DNA of 35,406 bases from Rhabdochlamydiaceae bacterium (GCA_017994195.1 JAGOLG010000004.1:1-35406); one strand, 5' to 3'; counted from the stretch's first letter, positions 1 through 8,480 are shown. Program-made: numbers and translations. The notes: generated from the sequence alone by a model not told the origin.

Positions 1-1
1 C

Positions 2-685
2 CATACCGCATCTTTAGAGCATGTTGCAGAGACTCTTTTTAAAAAGGTAAGCATCGATCTGCTCATGATTACAAGGTCCGAAGCCGGCATCTCACTCTTC
101 ACCCGGCAAGGACAGCGGCTCGATTTTCCCGTCCGTTCTAAAGAAGTCAAAGATGTCACAGGCGCCGGTGATACCGTGCTTGCCATGGTGAGTGTTGCAT
201 TAGGAAATAAGCTTGAAGTAGCCGATGCTGCGCAGCTTGCCAATATTACCGCAGGAATTGCTATTGAGAGACTCGGATGCGCCCGCATTAATCTTTCAGA
301 TCTGGCTACCCGCCTACTGGAATTTGACGTCGATAACAAAGTGTTTGATGAAGACCATCTCTTTGCGCTTCAGCAAGCCCTCAAAGATAAACACTACGTA
401 GTTCTTGGCATCCACAGCACGCAAGGCATTACAACAGCTCTTTTTCGCAGCATCCGCAAGCTTGCCACACGAGATGCCGATAATAAATTGATTGTCTATG
501 TCAGAGACTCAGATCCGAATGAAGAGTTCATCTCGCTTCTCTCGTCCCTCGATGAGGTTGATTTCGTGGTCCTCAAGTGTGAAAGCTTAAAAAACCTCTG
601 CGAAATCATCCATCCCCAAGAGGTCTTCGTTATTGAACACAATAAACTCATTCTCCTGGATCACTTCAAAGCGCTTCTGAATTAG
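2..685 (+). CDS. hldE: HldE-like bifunctional heptose kinase/nucleotidyltransferase, 3' part only
   Basis: The reading frame is open from base 2, so this is the C-terminal part of a gene starting before the window; the ATG at 65 is internal. The first part ends a PfkB/ribokinase-type kinase: it has the GAGD signature (DVTGAGDTV) with the catalytic aspartate. In HldE (RfaE) this domain phosphorylates D-glycero-manno-heptose-7-phosphate for LPS core synthesis. About 50 residues later comes a segment that aligns by eye with the HldE cytidylyltransferase domain (LIVYVRDSD resembles LIVAVNSDA; LDEVDFVV resembles LEAVDWVV). The HxGH nucleotide-binding motif expected at its start is missing (GIHSTQGIT instead) and the domain is short, so transferase activity is doubtful. 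The kinase family assignment is firm; the heptose substrate is inferred from the two-domain layout. Confidence 0.72.
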   Translation, partial: HTASLEHVAETLFKKVSIDLLMITRSEAGISLFTRQGQRLDFPVRSKEVKDVTGAGDTVLAMVSVALGNKLEVADAAQLANITAGIAIERLGCARINLSDLATRLLEFDVDNKVFDEDHLFALQQALKDKHYVVLGIHSTQGITTALFRSIRKLATRDADNKLIVYVRDSDPNEEFISLLSSLDEVDFVVLKCESLKNLCEIIHPQEVFVIEHNKLILLDHFKALLN

Positions 686-711
686 TCATTTGTTTCATCT
701 ATGTTGAATCT

Positions 712-730
712 CTTCGCTTAAAAGGCGAAG
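712..730 (+). terminator. Possible weak terminator hairpin after hldE
   Basis: A 6-bp perfect stem (CTTCGC / GCGAAG) with a 7-nt loop lies 27 nt after the hldE-like stop. It is not followed by a T-run, so it is at best a weak or bidirectional transcription end. Confidence 0.25.
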
Positions 731-770
731 GATTCCTGCTTCACAGCTCCCATTATTATAGATGCTGAAC

Positions 771-2237
771 CTATTCCGAATTGGATTCAGAACCACTACC
801 ACTAAAGTTGTTTGAAGGGGGATTCGAGGAGGAATGCTCTGAGTCAGATTCATAGGACTGACTGACATCATCTATTTCAAGGAGACTATATTCTTCAATC
901 TCAAGATTATTCCAAGAAACCATATCTCCTTCAAGCAGTAACAAACTTTCCCCTTTAGCATCATTTGTATAACCTGCAATCTGTTTTAATCTCTCATAAG
1001 GAATAGGCGATCCATCCACGCCGTAGGCGGGACAGTCGTTATTATATGTATCATCATAATATACAACAGTATGAGGGCTGAATAAGAAATCACAGCTCAT
1101 TTGCATCATTTCAAAAATGTCTTTCATGTTTCTTGAGATTTCTTCAGGTACTTGCTGAGAACCAATGCTTTCCAAAGTATACAATTCTTCATTACAAGTA
1201 ATAGAAAGACCATCAGAATATGAATGCGAAAATGTATATAGCCGACTTATGGTTTTATCACGTGTAAATGAAATAGAACAAGTTTCATGTTTCTTCGACC
1301 AAAGAACATTTAAAGTTAAGTCATCATGGCCCTGATTTTTTGTTGAATGTTTAATGAAGGTCGCTTGAATGTGACCAGATTCATCAGTGCTTTGATATAA
1401 AGATAACAGCTGATCGTGCGGTGCCACGATGTTGTTAAACATTATGCGTGGTTTTCCATCCCATGAAGAAATGTGTGATAATCTTTGGCACCATTGACTA
1501 AAATTACGCCATAATTGATTCGATCTCTGTTCAAAATTAGCAAAAATTAATGCTTCTTTTGCAATTAAGAGTTCTTTATATCTTTCAGTTCGAGTATTTT
1601 CTGATCCGCTTGCATGTGTAGTTAAGTTTATGCGCCAGAGACGAACGTTTCGAACTGAGCCCTCTAATTGAAATTCAAAGTTCTCATCTTTCGTTAAGAC
1701 TAAGGTCTCTCCATTGTACCCTTGAAAAGGAAGTTCTAAAGAATTTTCCCCGTGAGGGAAACCTGTCATTAGAGAGACAAGACAAGATCGCCAACTGTTC
1801 TGCTTATCGGGTTCTTCTAAATCCCTGAAACGAATATCAAAGGGACAATTCTCATCACCAAATCTACGAACTGGATTGAAAAGATCATACTCTGAAACCA
1901 GGCTCTTTTTAGGGTCGGGTTGTATTTTTCCAATAGAATCATTTCCATAAGGCGAACCCCCGTGACCCTTGGAAATACTCCGTCTAATTATCTCTATCCC
2001 AACGGGGAGTATACTCGAAGCAACGAGCGCAGTTTTCCAGCCGCAGCCGGTGAGTCTAGGTAAGAGAGCGAATGAAAAAAGTCCTATTATGCCACTTCTT
2101 GCAGAAGGAACTGATCTATTTAAGTCACGAAGACCTTCAAACTTATTAATAGCCCAGTTGGTGACAACAACAGGTCCTATAAGGCTTACACCCCATTTTA
2201 AAGTACTAACTGTTCCCGAGCGGATTGCACCAATCAC
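771..2237 (-). CDS. Unknown protein with N-terminal hydrophobic segments and Ser/acidic tail
   Basis: No family recognised. The start is set by a GGAGG Shine-Dalgarno sequence five bases before a GTG at 2237, giving 488 aa; the TTG four codons upstream has no such site. The N-terminal ~90 residues contain two or three hydrophobic stretches (around SLIGPVVVTNWAI, GIIGLFSFALLP and ALVASSILPVGI), suggesting membrane association. The middle is a soluble mixed region without recognisable motifs, and the last ~30 residues are low-complexity Ser, Glu, Asp and Asn. It stands alone, convergent with the hldE-like gene and about 100 bp downstream of htpX on the same strand. A hydrophobic N-terminal region plus soluble domain could fit a chlamydial inclusion-membrane protein or effector, but nothing in the sequence proves this. 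Confidence 0.7.
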   Translation of the reverse strand: MIGAIRSGTVSTLKWGVSLIGPVVVTNWAINKFEGLRDLNRSVPSARSGIIGLFSFALLPRLTGCGWKTALVASSILPVGIEIIRRSISKGHGGSPYGNDSIGKIQPDPKKSLVSEYDLFNPVRRFGDENCPFDIRFRDLEEPDKQNSWRSCLVSLMTGFPHGENSLELPFQGYNGETLVLTKDENFEFQLEGSVRNVRLWRINLTTHASGSENTRTERYKELLIAKEALIFANFEQRSNQLWRNFSQWCQRLSHISSWDGKPRIMFNNIVAPHDQLLSLYQSTDESGHIQATFIKHSTKNQGHDDLTLNVLWSKKHETCSISFTRDKTISRLYTFSHSYSDGLSITCNEELYTLESIGSQQVPEEISRNMKDIFEMMQMSCDFLFSPHTVVYYDDTYNNDCPAYGVDGSPIPYERLKQIAGYTNDAKGESLLLLEGDMVSWNNLEIEEYSLLEIDDVSQSYESDSEHSSSNPPSNNFSGSGSESNSE

Positions 2238-2337
2238 TATAGCCTCCAAATTTGTGCAATTAATATACCAAAAAAGTTAAAAAGTTAAAATGGTTTTCAT
2301 AGGGACTAATGTTTGTAAATATTTTTTTTAAATCAGC

Positions 2338-3243
2338 TTATCCCAGCTGTTTCAATCTATCAATTCTCTCCTCTAGGGGAGGATGGGTTGAAAAGAGCTG
2401 TCTGATTCCATGCCGTTTAGGATTGGAAATCTTAAAGCTTTGGAAGGCGGGCTTTTCGTATCTTTGATCGACGACTTCTTGGGTACGCTTAAGGGCTTCT
2501 AAGGCTGAAATCATGCTGTTTTTTCCTGCAAGCTTTGCTCCGCCGCGGTCTGCGCGGAACTCTCGGAAGCGAGAGTAAGCAGCAATGACAAGCATTCCTA
2601 AGAACATGAAGACGAGTTCGAACACAAACACGAGCATGTAATACGTTCCATTGGAAGAGCGCTGGTTGTTTTTGTTTCCAAGGCCTGAGAGTGCAAAAGC
2701 AAGCACGCGGGCTAAGAACATGACAAAGGCGTTGATAACGCCTTGGATAAGCGTCATCGTGACCATGTCGCCATTAGCGATGTGAGAGATTTCATGACCG
2801 AGAACTCCTTCGAGTTCTTGAGGTGACATTTTATTAAGTAAACCGCGGGAGACGGCAACGAGCGATCTTTTGCGAGAGGGACCTGTTGCAAAAGCGTTGA
2901 GCTCTTGAGATTCATAGATGCCAACTTCAGGCATCGCAGGAAGGTTCGCAGCTCTAGCAAGAGAATAAACAACGTGGATCAGATCTTTTCCTTGGGTGTC
3001 ACGGGTATTGGGATCGAGGACTTTAACACCCATCATCCATTTTGCCATGGAGCGGGAGAGCGCAAGAGAGATGAATGCTCCGCCAAAGCCCCAAATGATA
3101 CAGAATAAGAGAAGATCGCCGTAGCTGATGCCGTGCGATTGGAGAAAGGGTTGCACATTGAACAATCTTAGAATGATGGAGATTGTAAAAATAACAAGCG
3201 CGTTCACGGCAAAAAATAGAAAAATCCTTCTAGCAAAACCCAT
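2338..3243 (-). CDS. htpX: HtpX membrane zinc metalloprotease (M48)
   Basis: HtpX is an inner-membrane protease that degrades misfolded membrane proteins together with FtsH. The 301-aa protein has the usual length and layout: two N-terminal membrane segments (about 7-27 and 42-62), the zinc motif HEISH (H150, E151, H154), two further hydrophobic segments (about 163-187 and 201-223), and the third zinc ligand in EFRAD (E228). The start is certain: a GAGGAGG Shine-Dalgarno sequence lies a few bases before the ATG. A good -35/-10 pair lies upstream (separate entry), with an inverted repeat in its spacer. Assignment is firm. Confidence 0.97.
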   Translation of the reverse strand: MGFARRIFLFFAVNALVIFTISIILRLFNVQPFLQSHGISYGDLLLFCIIWGFGGAFISLALSRSMAKWMMGVKVLDPNTRDTQGKDLIHVVYSLARAANLPAMPEVGIYESQELNAFATGPSRKRSLVAVSRGLLNKMSPQELEGVLGHEISHIANGDMVTMTLIQGVINAFVMFLARVLAFALSGLGNKNNQRSSNGTYYMLVFVFELVFMFLGMLVIAAYSRFREFRADRGGAKLAGKNSMISALEALKRTQEVVDQRYEKPAFQSFKISNPKRHGIRQLFSTHPPLEERIDRLKQLG

Positions 3244-3267
3244 ATAAATCCTCCTCTGTCTTCACCT

Positions 3268-3296
3268 ATTAAACACGTTAAAATGTTAACGGTCAA
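3268..3296 (-). promoter_or_regulatory. htpX promoter with inverted repeat in the spacer
   Basis: Read on the minus strand: TTGACC, a 17-nt spacer, then TTTAAT (4-5 of 6 and 5 of 6 matches to the housekeeping consensus), ending 24 bp before the htpX ATG. The spacer contains the inverted repeat CGTTAA-4nt-TTAACG (3276-3291), placed as an operator would be. Confidence 0.55.
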
Positions 3297-3362
3297 GAAT
3301 GTAAACTATAATTTTAATCGAAAAGAGCGATTGCAGTTTAATATTAAATTATGCGATGTATT

Positions 3363-3391
3363 TTATATTGAATTTACATAGATTTTATAAT
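3363..3391 (+). promoter_or_regulatory. Candidate promoter for the 3430-5566 operon
   Basis: A perfect TATAAT at 3386-3391 lies in a very AT-rich stretch, with a weak -35 (TTATAT, 3363-3368) at 17-nt spacing. Transcription would begin about 30 nt before the small gene at 3430. Confidence 0.4.
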
Positions 3392-3429
3392 TGAAGAGAA
3401 AAGTTGACAACCCGAACAAGAGGTCTTGT

Positions 3430-3642
3430 ATGCTGAAATGTTTTGCGGGGGCTCAAAAAGAGCAGAGTCAAAATATTACCCAAGCGCTTTCAGAAAATAA
3501 TCGGTGTTATGTTCTTATTACCTGCGGACAGCCCACTCAAGATGGTCAAATGGAAGTTGAAATGACTATCGGAGGAGATGATCCAGTTCTTGCTGCATAT
3601 CTTGTTGAAAGCGCATCCACTATCATGGATGATCAGCTATGA
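3430..3642 (+). CDS. Small unknown protein (70 aa) coupled to the M20 peptidase
   Basis: No family recognised. The ATG at 3430 is preceded by AAGAGG at six bases' distance, which makes it a better start than the TTG at 3391 that would add 13 residues. The protein is soluble and ends in an acidic segment. Its stop overlaps the next gene's start (ATGA), so the two are probably translationally coupled and the small protein may be a partner of the peptidase. The strong ribosome-binding site and overlap argue that it is real. Confidence 0.7.
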   Translation: MLKCFAGAQKEQSQNITQALSENNRCYVLITCGQPTQDGQMEVEMTIGGDDPVLAAYLVESASTIMDDQL

Positions 3643-5015
3643 CGAGACCTTCCATTGAAGAGCTTAAGTCCTGGTACAAGGACCATAAGGAGAAGCTTTT
3701 TGCAGATTACTTCTCTTTTTTAAAAATACCTTCCATTAGTACGGATCCAGCTTACAAAAAAGATATCCAAAGAGCGGCAGAATGGGTGGGGGCTTATCTT
3801 AAAGACATCGGCTTTAAGGTTGATATTTGGAAAACCAAAGGCCATCCGGTTGTTTTTGCCTCTCATGTTGTAGATCCATCGCGGCCCACTGTTCTCATTT
3901 ACCACCACTACGATGTGCAGCCAATAGACCCGATAGAGAAATGGAAATCTCCTCCATTTGAGCCGCAGATTAGAGAGGGATACGTCTATGCAAGGGGCGC
4001 GTCAGATAACAAGGGACAATGTTTTAATACGCTTGCAGCTCTCAGGGCTGTCTTTGATCTCTGTAAAAAAGTGAATCTCAATATCAAACTTTTTGTCGAA
4101 GGTGAAGAGGAATGTGGAAGCACAGGCTCGCTTGAGGCAGTTAAAGAGAAAAAAGATCAGCTTAAAGCCGATTATCTTCTCATTGCAGATATGGGACTGC
4201 CGGCGCTGGATACTCCGGCCATCAGCATTGGACTTAGAGGCATCATAGCCATGGAAGTTAAATGCATCAATTCTAGGATTGATCTCCACTCTGGAGTCCA
4301 TGGAGGAATCGCTTTAAACCCTAATCGAGCTTTGATTCAGCTACTTGCAAAATTGTGGGATAGTAGCGGTGTTGTAACAGTTCCCGGATTCTATGATGAC
4401 GTTGTCATTCCCTCAAAAGATGAGCTAAAAGAATGCTTGCAAGAAGTCGATCTGGAGTACTTGCAAAAACAATTTGGCATCAAGGCATTTCAAGGTGAAG
4501 GAAACTATTCTCTATGGGAGTCCAATACCATCCGCCCCACTCTTGAAATTAATGGGATTTCTGGAGGTTATACAGGAACTGGTTTTAAGACAGTTATTCC
4601 GAGCGAAGCATTTGCAAAAATTTCCTGCCGGCTCGTTCCAAATCAAGATCCGGAAAAAATTGTTAAATGTATCACTGAATTTCTAAAAAAAGAAGCGCCG
4701 CATGGCATAGAAATTTCAGTCACGCATGATCATGGCGGCAAGCCCGTACGAACATCTCCTCATACAAAGCTTGCGCGTCTTTGCTCTGATGCGTATGCTG
4801 ATGTTTTTGGAAAGCCGTGCCAAAAAATGTTATGTGGAGCAACAGTCCCACTTGTAGCCGACTTAAGAGATGCTGTAGGTGGTGAGGTAGCGATGGTTGG
4901 TGTTTGTTTAGATTCAGATGACATCCATGCTCCCAATGAACGTTTTGGACTCAGGCAGCTGCAAGATGGATTTTTGACCATGGGTCGCATTTTAGGGAGG
5001 CTAATCGAATGTTAA
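3639..5015 (+). CDS. M20 family metallopeptidase (dipeptidase-like)
   Basis: A 458-aa di-zinc peptidase of the M20 family, closest in appearance to the PepV/CNDP dipeptidase branch; it would hydrolyse dipeptides or short peptides in the cytoplasm. Visible signature residues are H90 and D92 (HYDVQP), bridging D123 (ASDNKG), catalytic E156 and ligand E157 (EGEEE), D184 (ADMG) and C-terminal H430 (DDIHAPNE). The inserted dimerisation domain lies between, with the conserved LHSGVHGG segment. There is no signal peptide. It sits in the middle of a three-gene operon, overlapping both neighbours by a few bases. Family is firm; exact substrate is not determined by the sequence. Confidence 0.93.
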   Translation: MTRPSIEELKSWYKDHKEKLFADYFSFLKIPSISTDPAYKKDIQRAAEWVGAYLKDIGFKVDIWKTKGHPVVFASHVVDPSRPTVLIYHHYDVQPIDPIEKWKSPPFEPQIREGYVYARGASDNKGQCFNTLAALRAVFDLCKKVNLNIKLFVEGEEECGSTGSLEAVKEKKDQLKADYLLIADMGLPALDTPAISIGLRGIIAMEVKCINSRIDLHSGVHGGIALNPNRALIQLLAKLWDSSGVVTVPGFYDDVVIPSKDELKECLQEVDLEYLQKQFGIKAFQGEGNYSLWESNTIRPTLEINGISGGYTGTGFKTVIPSEAFAKISCRLVPNQDPEKIVKCITEFLKKEAPHGIEISVTHDHGGKPVRTSPHTKLARLCSDAYADVFGKPCQKMLCGATVPLVADLRDAVGGEVAMVGVCLDSDDIHAPNERFGLRQLQDGFLTMGRILGRLIEC

Positions 5016-5566
5016 GATGGGCTGGTGTCATTCTAGGGGTGTTAACAGTGATTTGGATCGTCCTTCAAAGAGAGGCACTCTCTTGGATTTCGCTGGGAGG
5101 CGGTTTTGCGCTTGCATCGGCCCTCATTGTGATGTTTTACAAGCCGGAAAAGCCGATTGAGGTTCCGACAGATGAAAAACTAAAGTGGCAGATGCGTATT
5201 GATGAGTTGCAAGCAGAAGCTTCGCAAACCATCGACGGCCTTAATCGAGAAATGCAAAAGCTCCAGCAAAAAGCCATTCGTTCTGAAGAACGATGCAATT
5301 CCTATCAGAAACTTGTCGAAGTCCATCAGCAAGAGATTGAAAAGCTCAAGGGGGAAAATCATACCTTAGGTGAGCTGCTGATTCAAAAAGAGCGCAAACT
5401 AAATGAACTCAACCTTTCAAAAATGGAACCCGAACTGTTCGACATGGAGCGGCGTCAAACAGAGACCATCAATCGTCAGCTCAAAAAACAACTCTTTGAA
5501 ACAAAAAACGAACTGGCGAAGAAGAAATCTAAGCTAGAGTTAGAATCTCGTGACCTTCTTTCGTGA
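5009..5566 (+). CDS. Membrane-anchored coiled-coil protein, unknown function
   Basis: No family recognised. The 185-aa protein has two closely spaced hydrophobic segments (about residues 5-19 and 28-43) forming a likely hairpin anchor. From about 55 to the end it is a long Glu/Lys/Gln-rich heptad-like coiled coil projecting into the cytoplasm or periplasm. The start overlaps the peptidase stop by 7 bp, so it is the last gene of that operon. Its 3' end overlaps the convergent map gene by 38 bp, and no terminator is visible between them. Confidence 0.75.
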   Translation: MLRWAGVILGVLTVIWIVLQREALSWISLGGGFALASALIVMFYKPEKPIEVPTDEKLKWQMRIDELQAEASQTIDGLNREMQKLQQKAIRSEERCNSYQKLVEVHQQEIEKLKGENHTLGELLIQKERKLNELNLSKMEPELFDMERRQTETINRQLKKQLFETKNELAKKKSKLELESRDLLS

Positions 5567-6410
5567 TTAAAACCGTATGCTCCCACTGAGCACTTGGCTT
5601 TCCGTCGGAGGTTCGTGCTGTCCACTGATCAATCGGATCAATAATCCCTGACCGGACTCCGGCATTAATCATCGGCTCGATTGTAAAAGTCATCCCTTCT
5701 GCTAAGGGAATTGAAACATTGTTGTAATGATGCGGAACTTGCGGCGGTTCATGGAACTCCAGGCCCACTCCATGGGCGACAAATTGGTTCACAACAGAGC
5801 ATTTGTGGGCCCGTGCGTAGTCTTCAATCACTTGTCCAATATCAGAGACTAAAACACCCGGTTTTAACATTTCGATCGCTCTTCGGAGGCATTCTTTGGA
5901 AACTTCTACAACCCGTTTCTTTTCTTCATCCACAGGCCCGATCATGACCATTGCGCTGCAGTCCCCATAATAACCGTTTAAAATGCAGGCAACATCAATA
6001 TTGAGGATATCCCCTTTTTGCAGAGGGCGATCATCGGGAATTCCATGGCAGATCACTTCGTTGAGCGATGTGCAGATGCCTTTAGGAAAAGGAGGCTCTC
6101 CGTAGCCCAGCGATGCAGGTATTGCCCCTGCTTTTTTATGCAGCTCTTCAGCAAAGCTATTTAGCTCATCTGTAGTAACGCCTTCTTTTGCCATCTCGCA
6201 GGTTTTTTTCAAAATGGAGGCGGCTAAGTGGCAAGCACTCCGTATCCCTTGAATCTGTGCGGGAGTTTTAAGAATGATGCCGTATTTTTTCTTATAGCTT
6301 TGCGCCAGCATTTTAAAGTCGTGCGCAGGCTGAATTGGGTAATGGCATTTTTTCCATTTATTTCCGCTGCCGCACCAGCAAGGGTCGTTTCTTTCAATCA
6401 TAGTAGACAT
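5529..6410 (-). CDS. map: Methionine aminopeptidase with N-terminal SEC-C zinc motif
   Basis: Removes the initiator methionine from new proteins. The 293-aa protein opens with a SEC-C-type zinc motif (C11, C13, C22, H23 in a PCWCGSG...KKCH context), which can dock the enzyme to the ribosome and is typical of chlamydial and some actinobacterial enzymes. The catalytic pita-bread domain follows, with metal ligands D139 and D150 (NIDVAC, YYGDCS), the histidine in VAHGVGLEFHEPP and glutamates in FTIEPM and AQWEHT. It lies directly downstream of truA with a 17-bp overlap, so the two are cotranscribed. Assignment is firm. Confidence 0.97.
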   Translation of the reverse strand: MSTMIERNDPCWCGSGNKWKKCHYPIQPAHDFKMLAQSYKKKYGIILKTPAQIQGIRSACHLAASILKKTCEMAKEGVTTDELNSFAEELHKKAGAIPASLGYGEPPFPKGICTSLNEVICHGIPDDRPLQKGDILNIDVACILNGYYGDCSAMVMIGPVDEEKKRVVEVSKECLRRAIEMLKPGVLVSDIGQVIEDYARAHKCSVVNQFVAHGVGLEFHEPPQVPHHYNNVSIPLAEGMTFTIEPMINAGVRSGIIDPIDQWTARTSDGKPSAQWEHTVLITKEGHEILTLA

Positions 6411-7128
6411 TCTTTAAGGTTAATCCGTGCGCCGGAGCAGTCATCCCTGCAGCTGAGCGATTGCCGCTTTCTAAAAGAGATTTCACATCTTCTAGAAGGA
6501 GCATCTCACAGCCTGCATAAACAACTGTTCCGACAATGTTGCGAACCATTTTATAAAGAAAATGGTTTCCTGCCACGCGAATTCGTAGGCGGCCCGTTTC
6601 AATCTCTTCGATTTCTATATGAAACACTTCTCTCACATTATTGTCTTGTTTCTCGTTCGTGAGTGCAGAAAAGTCGTGCTTTCCTATCAAAAATGAGGCC
6701 GCTTCTTTCATCTTTTCTATATCGAGGGGTTTGACAAAATGCCATGAAAAATTTCGATGGAATGGTAGCTGAGTGGGTCCTAAACAAATAGAGTAGTGGT
6801 ATTCCTTGCCTTTAGCTTCCAACGTCGGATGAAAGCCGTCCGGCATCATTTCGATTCCCACTATGCGAATATCTGTAGGAAGCAGGCCATTAATGCTCCT
6901 TTTAAGACGATCTAAAACCACTTCTTTAGAGGTGAAAAAATTGACTACCTGACCTTCAGCATGAACCCCCGCATCTGTCCTGCTTGCCGCCTGCAGCTTC
7001 ACCGGATGTTGCAAAATCTGCTGCAAGACTTTTTGAAGCTCGTCTTCAACACTAGGGCCCATTTCTGTCTTCTGCCAGCCCAAGTAAGCAGTCCCTTCAT
7101 ATGCAACGATGAGTTTCAAGTTTTTCAT
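6394..7128 (-). CDS. truA: tRNA pseudouridine(38-40) synthase TruA
   Basis: Converts uridines 38-40 of the tRNA anticodon arm to pseudouridine. The protein starts in the family's usual way (MKNLKLIVAYEGTAYLGWQ) from the ATG at 7128, giving 244 aa; an ATG at 7146 would add six residues, and neither has a clear Shine-Dalgarno sequence. The catalytic aspartate is D52 in SRTDAGVHA. The C-terminal half carries the conserved FLYKMVRNIVGT motif. It overlaps map by 17 bp and is divergent from trpR. Confidence 0.96.
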   Translation of the reverse strand: MKNLKLIVAYEGTAYLGWQKTEMGPSVEDELQKVLQQILQHPVKLQAASRTDAGVHAEGQVVNFFTSKEVVLDRLKRSINGLLPTDIRIVGIEMMPDGFHPTLEAKGKEYHYSICLGPTQLPFHRNFSWHFVKPLDIEKMKEAASFLIGKHDFSALTNEKQDNNVREVFHIEIEEIETGRLRIRVAGNHFLYKMVRNIVGTVVYAGCEMLLLEDVKSLLESGNRSAAGMTAPAHGLTLKNVYYD

Positions 7129-7156
7129 AGAGGCATTGTACCACATTTTTATCGAT

Positions 7157-7185
7157 TTGACAATAAGTTTGTAATGTTGTAATGT
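7157..7185 (+). promoter_or_regulatory. Candidate trpR promoter with tandem 8-bp repeats (possible TrpR operator)
   Basis: A perfect TTGACA (7157-7162), a 17-nt spacer and a weak -10 TAATGT (7180-7185) precede trpR. Two back-to-back copies of TTGTAATG (7169-7176 and 7177-7184) fill the space between -35 and -10. Enterobacterial TrpR binds cooperatively to half-sites repeated at 8-bp spacing, so these are a plausible autoregulatory operator, although the sequence differs from the E. coli CTAG-centred site. The promoter is seen in sequence; operator function is inferred. Confidence 0.45.
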
Positions 7186-7207
7186 TTCACATATACAAGG
7201 AAAATAG

Positions 7208-7507
7208 ATGAATTCTCAAACTCCCGGATGGGAGGAATTTTTAGAGCTGTGCTCCAAAGCCCAATCGACACAAGAGCTCGATCGTCTATTCAATTTATTT
7301 TTAACTATCGAAGAAAAAGAGCTTCTCTCTTCTCGTTATTTGATTATCAAAGAGCTGTGTCTGGGTCAAATGACGCAGCGCAAGCTTGCAAAAACATATA
7401 AAGTCAGCATTGCTCAAATCACCCGGGGCTCTAATGCCCTCAAGGTTATCGATAAAACTCTAAAGACTTTCCTGGAAAAGCATCTGAACTTCCGTTGGCG
7501 CCGCTAA
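7208..7507 (+). CDS. trpR: Trp operon repressor TrpR
   Basis: A 99-aa protein with the TrpR fold. The helix-turn-helix region MTQRKLAKTYKVSIAQITRG matches the conserved TrpR pattern (QREL...IATITRGSN in E. coli). TrpR dimers bind operators only when loaded with tryptophan. The ATG follows AAGGA at a normal distance. It is the first gene of a four-gene block, 40 bp before the importer genes, so its target is probably this operon, including itself. No tryptophan biosynthesis genes lie nearby. Family is firm; its regulon is inferred from position. Confidence 0.92.
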   Translation: MNSQTPGWEEFLELCSKAQSTQELDRLFNLFLTIEEKELLSSRYLIIKELCLGQMTQRKLAKTYKVSIAQITRGSNALKVIDKTLKTFLEKHLNFRWRR

Positions 7508-7547
7508 CGTTCCCTTCATTTTTTTAAACTCAAAATTAAGGATTTTT

Positions 7548-8480
7548 ATGAAAAAAATTATTTTATTATTTGTATTTGCATTAGTTGCGGTGATTTATTT
7601 CACCGTATCTCCAAAGGAACGTGAGGAGAAGTTGATCGGTGTTGTGGTTCCTATGGAGCATCAAGCCTTAAATGACATTGTCCGCGGCCTCAAAGAGACG
7701 CTTACTGGCAAAAATACGGTCATAAAGGTGCTGAATGCGCAAGGCGATCCTACAATCCAAAAAACCATCATCCAGCAGCTTTTGCGAGATCGATGCGATG
7801 TCATCGTACCAATTGGGACCGCAGCTTCGCAAATGACGCTCAGTCTTGCTAAAGATTGCGAAGTGGTTTGTTTAGCGGCAGATATCGAGGGCAAAGCGGC
7901 CTGTTTGAAAGATCAATTATCTGCGGAAGAGGCGTTGAATTTTCTTCATGCAGCGTTCCCTGAGATAAAAAAAATCACGCTGCTTTACAGTTCTTCTGAA
8001 AAGATTGCTGCTGAAATTCCTAAAACGCTTCAGGCTGCAAAAGCAAATGGCATCGAAGTTCAAAAGCTGATGGTGCAATCTCACTCTGAGCTCTATACGG
8101 CAGGAAGTGCAATTGCAAACGATAGTCAAGCGATCTTCGTTTTAAAAGATCATTTCATTGTCAGCGGAATACAAACAGTTGTTCGGCAAGCAGAAAAGTT
8201 GAAGATTCCTGTGATGACATCCGACGAAGGCTCAATTATCGGAGGAGGCGCTTTTGCAATTGGAGTAAAGGAAGCTGATATCGGACGGCAAGGTGGCCAG
8301 ATGATTCAGAAAATCTTCGGTGGAGCAAAAGAGAGAGCTGTGCAAACGATGCAAGGACCTTTTCCTCTCTTTGTCAATCGAGAGGCTTGCATAAAACAAG
8401 GAGTTGATCTTCCAGCTCTTGAAAAAGCAGCCGTGAGGCTCGGCTATCCAGTTGAACTAAGGGGAGAGCCATGTTCATAA
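7548..8480 (+). CDS. trpX: ABC importer substrate-binding protein, TrpX type
   Basis: A 310-aa periplasmic binding protein of the ABC_sub_bind (PF04392) type, as in the TrpXYZ tryptophan/tyrosine importers of Gram-positive bacteria. A single N-terminal hydrophobic segment (about 3-20) serves as signal or anchor; no lipobox cysteine follows, so it may remain membrane-tethered. The two-lobed sugar-binding-like fold is recognisable from IGVVVPMEHQALNDIV, DVIVPIGTAASQM and the late GGGAFAIGV segment. The ATG has AAGGA five bases upstream. It lies between trpR and the permease, overlapping the latter by 10 bp. Tryptophan as substrate is inferred from the repressor and family. Confidence 0.82.
   Translation: MKKIILLFVFALVAVIYFTVSPKEREEKLIGVVVPMEHQALNDIVRGLKETLTGKNTVIKVLNAQGDPTIQKTIIQQLLRDRCDVIVPIGTAASQMTLSLAKDCEVVCLAADIEGKAACLKDQLSAEEALNFLHAAFPEIKKITLLYSSSEKIAAEIPKTLQAAKANGIEVQKLMVQSHSELYTAGSAIANDSQAIFVLKDHFIVSGIQTVVRQAEKLKIPVMTSDEGSIIGGGAFAIGVKEADIGRQGGQMIQKIFGGAKERAVQTMQGPFPLFVNREACIKQGVDLPALEKAAVRLGYPVELRGEPCS

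Noticed and set aside
3404-3432. TTGACA with a TATA-like box just before position 3430 as a promoter
   Set aside because: Its start site would fall inside the coding region of the 70-aa gene; the TATAAT at 3386 is better placed.
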